A DNA stretch of 64,000 bases, from the NCBI RefSeq assembly GCF_028683095.1, contig NZ_JAJUBC010000027.1, positions 1 to 64,000 of the forward strand, read 5' to 3'. Under the pieces are notes generated by a model that had not been told where the DNA came from, made no database searches, and saw only the letters and a list, made by a program, of their open reading frames with translations. Both the position numbers and the translations under genes were made by a program. Origin of the DNA: Enterovibrio gelatinilyticus. GTDB taxonomy: Bacteria; Pseudomonadota; Gammaproteobacteria; Enterobacterales; Vibrionaceae. Below are positions 58,219 through 64,000 of the stretch, piece after piece. Within the stretch, counting starts at the first letter, position 1. Each line of letters starts with the position of its first letter.

Positions 58219-59118
58219 GTAGCCTTTGACTTGCTCTCGGCGGAACACCGCAGGCGTTGCGCCAACGCGAAGTTTGAATTGCTGTGAAAGGTGTTGTTGA
58301 GAGGAGAATCCGCACACTGAGGCGATTTCAACCAACGGCAGACTGTTCTGGGTTAGCAAAATTTTCGCCAGTTCAACACGGCGAAATAATACATATTGAT
58401 GCGGAGTGGTACCGAAACTCGTTTTAAACATACGCGCAAAGTGAAACTCACTTAACTGCGTTAACGCCGCCAATTCAGCCAATGAAAACGCCCGTGAAAG
58501 ATGTGCTTCAACATATTCGATCACACGACGCTGATTTTGCGGTGACAGACCACCACTGCTGATAGCCAACTTCATTGGCTGATGACAGTATTGCCTAACC
58601 ATATGCAGCAACATCATTTGTTGTGCATGGGAAAGCATCAACCTATCCGTGCTTTGTGACCAATCCAATTTCAACATGGTTTGACGAACCAGTTGGCTAA
58701 CGAAAGGGTCATCAACGAAAGTACATTCTTTCAGCTCAATATGACGACCTTCTTTATCGAAAACCTGCTCAGCAAAACGCTGAAGATGTGCTTGTTCGAA
58801 GTAGAAATGGAAAAAACGGAAGGGATCAGAAAACGACCAATCAGAACGATGATCTTTTGGCATTAAACACAGTTTATCTTCGCCGCCATAGAGATCACCT
58901 TTGCGGGAGCAGCGCTTGGTGTTCTCACCACCCGCTAAGTAGAAACTCAATGTATGGTGCCCCGGCTTGTCATAGCTTGCGCTGCCATGGCTGTTGCTCC
59001 ATACCGCAGCCCCTAAGCCATTATCTAGCCAGACATCTCCATGCAGTTTCGCCGTGTTATCACGTAACACGTTGTAAACCCGCTGTCTTTTTAGTTCTTT
59101 AGACGAATCCTTGTCCAT
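58201..59118 (-). CDS. AraC-family regulator
   Basis: 305 residues: N-terminal cupin-type sensor ~15-165 and C-terminal double helix-turn-helix ~200-300 (FSLAELAALTQLSEFHFARMFKTSFG; EIASVCGFSSQQHLSQQFK; GATPAVFRRE). The last codons (TQTT) and the stop are supplied by the palindromic repeat element, so the original C-terminus may have been slightly different; the DNA-binding part is unaffected. It diverges from a DMT exporter gene 240 bases away, its probable target. Confidence 0.88.
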   Translation of the reverse strand: MDKDSSKELKRQRVYNVLRDNTAKLHGDVWLDNGLGAAVWSNSHGSASYDKPGHHTLSFYLAGGENTKRCSRKGDLYGGEDKLCLMPKDHRSDWSFSDPFRFFHFYFEQAHLQRFAEQVFDKEGRHIELKECTFVDDPFVSQLVRQTMLKLDWSQSTDRLMLSHAQQMMLLHMVRQYCHQPMKLAISSGGLSPQNQRRVIEYVEAHLSRAFSLAELAALTQLSEFHFARMFKTSFGTTPHQYVLFRRVELAKILLTQNSLPLVEIASVCGFSSQQHLSQQFKLRVGATPAVFRREQVKGYYTQTT

Positions 59119-59357
59119 ACCACTCTCGCTCTTCTCCGTTTCAATATATCCCGAGTTTTTCTTTAGGGGTACCCGCTTTTACCTCAAACGGCTGAGTCGA
59201 CATAGAAAAGCGCAAGAATCTATAAAAATAGCAGGAATATGAAAGTTATCGCGCCCTGCTCATATTACAGTGAGATATACCCCAGTGACCTAAACACGCT
59301 GGGCACATAACCAATAATAACAACGCCAGTAAGCTAGTTAGTCAGAGGAGTCGGCAA

Positions 59358-60263
59358 ATGAATGCACTATTGTATGCAGTCACTGTGTTTATTTGGGGGT
59401 CAACTTGGCTTGCCATTGCATATCAGATAGGCGACACACCTGTGGTTGTCTCTGTTGGTTGGCGTTTTGGGTTGGCTTCCATTGCCCTTTTTATCATTCT
59501 AATTGCACGAAATGCACTACCAAAACTCACGGCGGAAAACCACAAAATGGCTGCGCTACTCGCCTTATGTCTGTTTTCTAATAACTTCCTTTGTTTCTAT
59601 TTCGCGACCCAGTACATTCCGAGCGGGCTCAATGCTGTCGTGTTTTCACTGGCTCCCATATTGAACGCCCTGAACCTTTGGTGGCTTGAGAAAAAACGCC
59701 CTGACGCGACCTTCATTCAAGGGGCACTTATGGGCTTCGTCGGTGTGCTCATGCTGTTTGGCGCTCAATTCATTCACTCAGCCATGGACATGACCATACT
59801 GTTAGGGCTTGCGGTAACCTTCATTGGCACCTACTTCTTCTCGATGGGGAACTTGGTGTCTGCCCGCGCCCAAAAGAAAGGGATGCCATTGCTGCCCACC
59901 ACAGCGTGGGCGATGGGGTATGGTGCGCTGTATCTGTTTGCCATTGCCCTCTTAATGGGATACTCATTAGCGTTTACTACCTCACCGCTTTATGTGTCGG
60001 CGCTTGTTTATCTCGCCATTATTGGCTCGGTTGTCGGTTTCAACACTTACCTTGCGTTAATTGGACGCATAGGCGCAGCGAAAGCCGCATATTGCACCGT
60101 GCTCTTTCCACTCATCGCATTGTCTCTGTCGACCGTTTTCGAAGGGTACGAGTGGACATGGCAATCAGTCATCGGCGTCATTCTAGTCGTCAGTGGCAAT
60201 TTGCGTGTATTTGGCTTGCCAGAGCCTGTAAAGCGCTCCGTTAAACGTTGGTCACGCACATAA
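59358..60263 (+). CDS. EamA/DMT-family exporter
   Basis: 301 residues, ten hydrophobic segments in two EamA halves (first ~3-130, second ~145-285). ALLYAVTVFIWGSTWLAI at the start and QYIPSGLNAVVFSLAPI are typical of drug/metabolite (RhaT/YedA-like) carriers. AGAGGAG lies upstream. The divergent AraC regulator suggests inducible export of a metabolite; substrate unknown. The 59119-59357 gap holds the divergent promoters. Confidence 0.88.
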   Translation: MNALLYAVTVFIWGSTWLAIAYQIGDTPVVVSVGWRFGLASIALFIILIARNALPKLTAENHKMAALLALCLFSNNFLCFYFATQYIPSGLNAVVFSLAPILNALNLWWLEKKRPDATFIQGALMGFVGVLMLFGAQFIHSAMDMTILLGLAVTFIGTYFFSMGNLVSARAQKKGMPLLPTTAWAMGYGALYLFAIALLMGYSLAFTTSPLYVSALVYLAIIGSVVGFNTYLALIGRIGAAKAAYCTVLFPLIALSLSTVFEGYEWTWQSVIGVILVVSGNLRVFGLPEPVKRSVKRWSRT

Positions 60264-60277
60264 TAGACAACCTAAGA

Positions 60278-60451
60278 CTAATGCGCCGCGAGTTGAATCA
60301 ACCACACTAAACAAATTAACAGCGGCCATAACCATGACGGAATACCAAAAGAAAACTGTCGCCAGAAGCTGTTGTCTTGAGCTGGACGCTGATGCCAGTT
60401 TTCATTGCTGTTTCGGCGAACATAGCGGCTAGATTCTGTTTGTTTGCTCAT
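60278..60451 (-). CDS. small single-pass membrane protein
   Basis: About 57 residues: basic, polar N-terminus (MSKQTESSRYVRRNSNENWHQR) and one C-terminal membrane segment (IPSWLWPLLICLVWLIQLAA). Starts at 60451 or up to 5 codons earlier in a Met-rich run. I do not recognise the family; coding is supported by the composition and clean membrane helix only. Confidence 0.5.
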   Translation of the reverse strand: MSKQTESSRYVRRNSNENWHQRPAQDNSFWRQFSFGIPSWLWPLLICLVWLIQLAAH

Positions 60452-60578
60452 CATCATTCTCATCATTTCTTAAGTAGTGATTGCTATTACACATGCTTGG
60501 CATGGCAACACCGTGTAGGAAAAATGGAAATCTGATGAACAAAAATGGCGAAATGATGGCCGGGTTTTCAATGAGCAT

Positions 60579-60680
60579 CCTTTGTCTATCGTGGCGGTAT
60601 GGTGAAGTCTTTTGAGGAAGAAAACGGCTTACCTATCGAGCCACATACCTTGATTGAGTTCAACGGTCAGGTTTATTAAC
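60579..60680 (+). pseudogene. possible gene remnant
   Basis: A 33-codon open stretch with protein-like composition (FVYRGGMVKSFEEENGLP, then LIEFNGQVY and stop) and no ribosome site or upstream part. It looks like the tail of a lost gene; I cannot name it. The rest of 60467-60757 is empty. Confidence 0.25.
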
Positions 60681-60757
60681 GCAAACGCCACGAGCACTAA
60701 GAGTACGTGTTATTCTGAGAGGCATTGTCAGAGTCGAAATCTTGTAAGGAACGCAAT

Positions 60758-61132
60758 ATGGATACCCTGCTCTATGTCGCTGCGATATTGCTTGTGATCA
60801 TCTCGTTTGCACACTCCTACTTGGGTGAGCGCTACATCCTGATTCGCTTGTTTAAACGCAACAACCTACCCAAATTGTTTGGTAGCGATGCTTTCACTAA
60901 AAAGACATTACGCTTCGCTTGGCATATTACGTCCATAGCGTGGTGTGGCTTTGCGGCCCTGTTAGTCGCTCTCGCACAACCTCAACTCAGCCTCAACATC
61001 ATGGCGAGCATCATAGCGCTAACTTTCTTTATCCATGGCCTGCTTTCACTTCTCGCCTCCCAAGGAAAACATCTTTCTTGGATCGTCTTCTTTGCCATTT
61101 GTGCTTGTATCGTTATTGGCATCAGTTTCTAG
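60758..61132 (+). CDS. unrecognised four-helix membrane protein
   Basis: 124 residues with hydrophobic segments ~3-22, ~48-68, ~72-95 and ~103-122, and a short basic loop YILIRLFKRNNLPKLFG between the first two. AAGGAA lies about 6 bases before the ATG; the longer frame 11 codons upstream is less likely. Ends 7 bases before the convergent VOC gene stop. Family not recognised. Confidence 0.65.
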   Translation: MDTLLYVAAILLVIISFAHSYLGERYILIRLFKRNNLPKLFGSDAFTKKTLRFAWHITSIAWCGFAALLVALAQPQLSLNIMASIIALTFFIHGLLSLLASQGKHLSWIVFFAICACIVIGISF

Positions 61133-61138
61133 GCCACT

Positions 61139-61573
61139 TTAGGTTTCAAAAAGCTGTGCATTGATGTCCTTGAATGACTTGAACTCCAGCGCATTGCCCG
61201 TTGGATCGTAGAAAAACATCGTCGCTTGCTCACCGGGTTGCCCTTTAAACCGCACATACGGCTCGATAACAAAGGTCACACCCTTTTCTTTGAGCCGCGC
61301 CGCCAGCGCTTCCCAATCTGTCATTTCAAGCACCACGCCAATGTGAGGCACTGGGACAGAATGGCTATCAACCGAATTGTGATGCAAGCGTACTTGCCCC
61401 TCTTCACCAATCGCAGGGTCATGGTGGATCACCAATTGATGACCATAGAGATTAAAATCCACCCAACAATCACTGCTGCGCCCTTCGCTACAATTCAATA
61501 CATCGCGATAAAAGGTACGTGACTCTTCAAGGTGTCGAACAGGAATAGCGACATGAAACGGGGTTAAAGGCAT
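61139..61573 (-). CDS. VOC-superfamily (glyoxalase/dioxygenase-like) protein
   Basis: 144 residues, two beta-alpha-beta-beta-beta modules. [22 protein letters not shown] opens the fold and [14 protein letters not shown] closes it, with His (FHVAIPV), His (VPHIGVVLE) and Glu (LEFKSF) at the usual metal-ligand places. AGGAG lies upstream of the chosen ATG. The substrate is not predictable; homologues are often annotated as glyoxalase-related. Confidence 0.85.
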   Translation of the reverse strand: MPLTPFHVAIPVRHLEESRTFYRDVLNCSEGRSSDCWVDFNLYGHQLVIHHDPAIGEEGQVRLHHNSVDSHSVPVPHIGVVLEMTDWEALAARLKEKGVTFVIEPYVRFKGQPGEQATMFFYDPTGNALEFKSFKDINAQLFET

Positions 61574-61734
61574 ACACACTCCTTTGCGTGCTGAAGGGAA
61601 ACACATCCACTCTAGTCCAATAACTCACCATAAAGGGTAACGAGAACAAGAAAGTGGCGCCTGTCGCTAAGATGGGAGAGTGTCAGCAGGTATGTAGCTC
61701 AAACTTACTGTCTTTTTCGCTCTAAACGTCTGCG

Positions 61735-62082
61735 CTAGACCTTGAAATCGTAGCTGCGTTCGTTGCTTTGCGGGGTAATGGTATTTTCAACCTGTTTGAG
61801 CAATTCTTGTTGTCGGGTGGTGTACGCTGAAAACTTGGCTTTCTGCGCTTCTTGCTCGGCGACCCTATCAATCAAACCACGAAAATCACGCTTTTGCGGG
61901 GCTTCTTCTTGTGCAGCTTCAGCTTGTTTCTGCTCTTCACGCTCTTTTCTTAGCAGTTCAGCGCGTTCAGTGGCGGTCAGATTCGCGTTGTTAATGCTAC
62001 CCGCAGACTGATCATCTCGCTCTTTGTGGCGAGAATTCAAGTAAGTCGAGTTCATGTAACTGTCGTTAATCAGGTTGGGCAT
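61735..62082 (-). CDS. unrecognised charged coiled-coil protein
   Basis: 115 residues from MPNLINDSYMNSTYLNSRH. The middle (LTATERAELLRKEREEQKQAEAAQEEAPQ) is a highly charged helix and no signal or membrane segment is present. The start is tentative (GGATGG about 7 bases upstream; another ATG four codons earlier). Function unknown. Confidence 0.6.
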   Translation of the reverse strand: MPNLINDSYMNSTYLNSRHKERDDQSAGSINNANLTATERAELLRKEREEQKQAEAAQEEAPQKRDFRGLIDRVAEQEAQKAKFSAYTTRQQELLKQVENTITPQSNERSYDFKV

Positions 62083-62279
62083 GACACCATCCAAGCAAAC
62101 TAATCAGCGCGTTGAAACAAGCCACTGAAGTGATAAAACAAGTTCCTTAACTCTAGTACACCAACGGATATTTTGTGACAGGTATCGCTGTCGAAATCGG
62201 TGGAAACAGAGTGATTCGGAGCGACAAAATGGTGTCGAACTGAGACAAGCTGCGAGGTACAGACGCATTGTGATTAGAA

Positions 62280-62312
62280 ATAAAAAAGCGGAGGCCGTCG
62301 AGAGCCTCCGCA
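62280..62312 (-). terminator. terminator of the sugar ABC operon
   Basis: On the minus strand GCGGAGGC-TCTCGACG-GCCTCCGC followed by TTTTTTA, about 25 bases past the binding-protein stop. Confidence 0.93.
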
Positions 62313-62335
62313 AATGCTAGCAAGGTTTCTTATCT

Positions 62336-63571
62336 TTATTCTTTAAACGTACGCTGACGCGTTTTCTCTAATTTTTTCAGTATCTTGTCGATACGTTCAG
62401 GGTGAACCATGTATTGCTGAAAGCCCTTCATGCCTTCTTTCGCCATAGAAGGGTCAGTATCGCGGTCGTAGAACTGCGCAGTACCCGCTGCTTCGTTCAG
62501 CATGACAACCCCCGCATTCAGATACTCATCATCTTTTGGCGTCGCTTTGTTATTGGTCGGGATCTGCAACAAAGACTCGTTGATCATGGTTTGAATTTCA
62601 GGTTGAGCAACAAACGCAAGGAACTTACGCGCATCCTCTTTGTTCTTCGCTTTCGAAGGAATATGAAGCGTATCCATTGGCGCATCTTCCGCGTTTGGCA
62701 CGGAAGGGTCGATCACTGGGAATTGGAAGAAGCCCATGTTTGGACGCACCTCGTCGGTAAAGTTTGCCGCCAAGAAATTACCCATCAAGTACATTGCTGC
62801 TTCGCCGTTGTACAAAAATGGCTGTGCTTCCTGCCAAGAGTATGATGCGTGATTATCCAAGTAGTAGCCCGGTTTTACCAGTTCATCCCATTTCGCAAAT
62901 ACCGCTTTCACACGAGGATCGGTGTATGGCACTTTGCCGTCCATCAAATCGATATGGAAATCTAAGCCATTCACTCGCAAGTTCATGTAATCAAACCAAC
63001 CTGCTGCCGTCCAAAGGTATTTCGTACCAATGGTGAATGGCGTGACGCCATTGTCTTTCAGCGTTTTTGATGCCGCGACAAACTCGTCCCACGTTTTCGG
63101 TACGGCGATATCGTATTTCGCAAACAAATCTTTGCGGTAGTACATGCCCCACTGGTAATAGGTATATGGCACGCCGTATTGTTTGCCGTCAGCGGTCATT
63201 GCAGGCATGGCACTGGAGAAATCTTCTGCCATATTATTTGCCGCCCAGATATCACTGACATCTTCAAACAAACCGCGGTCAACGAAGGTTTTCATGCGGT
63301 TACCCGCATACCAGAACACGACGTCTGGCGGAGAGGTGACCAGCCAGTTACGAATCGTGGTTTTATACGCTTCATGGTCATACAGGTTGTACTTCACCGT
63401 GATGTCTGGGTTCGCTTCTTCGAATTTCTCAATCACCTCAGCCCAGGCTTTTTTCGGCGCGGGATCAGAAGCATCAGAGTTGATCACCAACTCCCCTGCG
63501 TTGACTGAGCCACTTAGCAGAAGAAACAGACTGCACAGTACGCCAAAGCTTTTTTTTGCAAGCGTTCTCAT
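62336..63571 (-). CDS. sugar ABC transporter substrate-binding protein
   Basis: 411 residues: signal peptide to about residue 24 (LLLSGSVNAGEL), then a family-1 (MalE/UgpB-like) binding fold with PDVVFWYAGN, YYQWGMYYRKDLFAKY and GEAAMYLMGNFLAANF. The ATG at 63571 has AAAGG 9 bases away; an ATG three codons earlier touches it. It is the last gene of an operon whose permease gene lies upstream at the right edge. The sugar cannot be named; relatives bind oligosaccharides or glucosides. Confidence 0.9.
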   Translation of the reverse strand: MRTLAKKSFGVLCSLFLLLSGSVNAGELVINSDASDPAPKKAWAEVIEKFEEANPDITVKYNLYDHEAYKTTIRNWLVTSPPDVVFWYAGNRMKTFVDRGLFEDVSDIWAANNMAEDFSSAMPAMTADGKQYGVPYTYYQWGMYYRKDLFAKYDIAVPKTWDEFVAASKTLKDNGVTPFTIGTKYLWTAAGWFDYMNLRVNGLDFHIDLMDGKVPYTDPRVKAVFAKWDELVKPGYYLDNHASYSWQEAQPFLYNGEAAMYLMGNFLAANFTDEVRPNMGFFQFPVIDPSVPNAEDAPMDTLHIPSKAKNKEDARKFLAFVAQPEIQTMINESLLQIPTNNKATPKDDEYLNAGVVMLNEAAGTAQFYDRDTDPSMAKEGMKGFQQYMVHPERIDKILKKLEKTRQRTFKE

Positions 63572-63624
63572 TCTCTTCATCCTTTCTGTTGTTCGAAAAT
63601 ATCCGTCATTCAGTAAAACCAGCA

Positions 63625-64000
63625 TTACCCTTTCGTCGCACCCAGGGTTAAACCAGCAATAAAGTGTCTTTGCATCGTAAAGAACAGTGCCACCGGTGGC
63701 AGTGCGGCTATCACCGCCCCCGCTGACATGTATTGCCAAGACGCTAACCACTGCCCTTGCAATGCATTCAGGCCTGCTGTGACAGGACGAACCTCATCGC
63801 TTTGAACCAGTACTAACGCCCAGAAAAAATCATTCCAAATAAAGGTAAAGACCAAAACAGACAATGCCGCCAGTGCAGGCCTCACCAGCGGAAGCACTAC
63901 ATACCAGAAGATTTTCCATTCGCTTACCCCTTCAACCCGCGCCGCTTCTATCAACGCATCAGGTATTCCCACCATAAAGTTACGCATGAATAGGGTACAA
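63625..64000 (-). CDS. carbohydrate ABC transporter permease, MalG-type, partial
   Basis: C-terminal 125 codons of the gene; the frame is open to the right edge (…TLF before MRNFMVGIP). The EAA loop IPDALIEAARVEGVSEWKIFWYVVLPLVRP is complete and typical, followed by two membrane segments. It is the inner-membrane channel partner of the binding protein that follows, separated by ~50 bases containing the latter's ribosome site. Confidence 0.92.
   Translation of the reverse strand, partial: CTLFMRNFMVGIPDALIEAARVEGVSEWKIFWYVVLPLVRPALAALSVLVFTFIWNDFFWALVLVQSDEVRPVTAGLNALQGQWLASWQYMSAGAVIAALPPVALFFTMQRHFIAGLTLGATKG

Overview
The window looks like chromosomal DNA of a marine gammaproteobacterium, most probably a member of the Vibrionaceae (Vibrio, Grimontia or Enterovibrio type). 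This rests on family recognition alone: fructokinases resembling enteric/vibrio Mak and ScrK, CheV proteins, a PilZ/YcgR-like protein, an OmpU-like porin and 4-hydroxyphenylpyruvate dioxygenase. There is no rRNA, tRNA, CRISPR array, prophage, integrase or intact insertion sequence. Genes are dense on both strands, many with good Shine-Dalgarno sites and clear hairpin terminators.

Layout. 1-9.9 kb: tail of a phosphonate-type binding protein with a hybrid histidine kinase, PfkB fructokinase, NfeD/QmcA membrane pair, ROK fructokinase (mak), cold-shock protein, and an AraC regulator with an AzlCD amino-acid exporter. 10-19 kb: a receiver-hemerythrin protein overlapping a 1340-residue hybrid kinase, an unknown small protein, then a two-gene exopolysaccharide synthase resembling Alg44 (PilZ + HlyD) and Alg8 (GT2). 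19.4-24.7 kb: SOS mutasome imuA-imuB-dnaE2 behind a perfect LexA box. 25-36.6 kb: an accessory, partly AT-rich stretch with a DUF1800/DUF1501 pair, a complete ribose operon (rbsD, FucP-type permease, epimerase-like, rbsK, rbsR) and a secreted BspA-like protein of sixteen 25-residue repeats. 36.7-44 kb: PD-(D/E)XK nuclease-like protein, unknown membrane protein, two divergent CheV proteins, small coiled-coil protein and a porin.

44.2-52.4 kb: an AcoR/DhaR-type sigma-54 activator diverges from a glycerol ABC transporter operon (glpSTPQUV-like), with a recognisable -24/-12 promoter between them. 52.4-64 kb: a third hybrid kinase divergent from a periplasmic binding protein, a YcgR/PlzD-like PilZ protein, hpd, DUF2750, AraC regulator/DMT exporter, small membrane proteins, a VOC protein and the start of a sugar ABC transporter operon that runs off the right edge.

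Most interesting observations: (1) two decayed pieces of a second dnaE2 gene, one with two in-frame stops, lie on either side of the ribose operon, so that operon appears to sit inside the ruins of a lost translesion polymerase gene; (2) an orphan Alg44/Alg8-like synthase without other alginate genes; (3) a response regulator whose hemerythrin domain has lost the first iron-ligand histidine; (4) GlpS and GlpT carry complementary defects that predict a single competent ATPase site; (5) a 160-base hairpin repeat supplies the last codons and stop of an AraC gene. Most small gene starts given here were moved from the longest open frame to the start with the best ribosome binding site.
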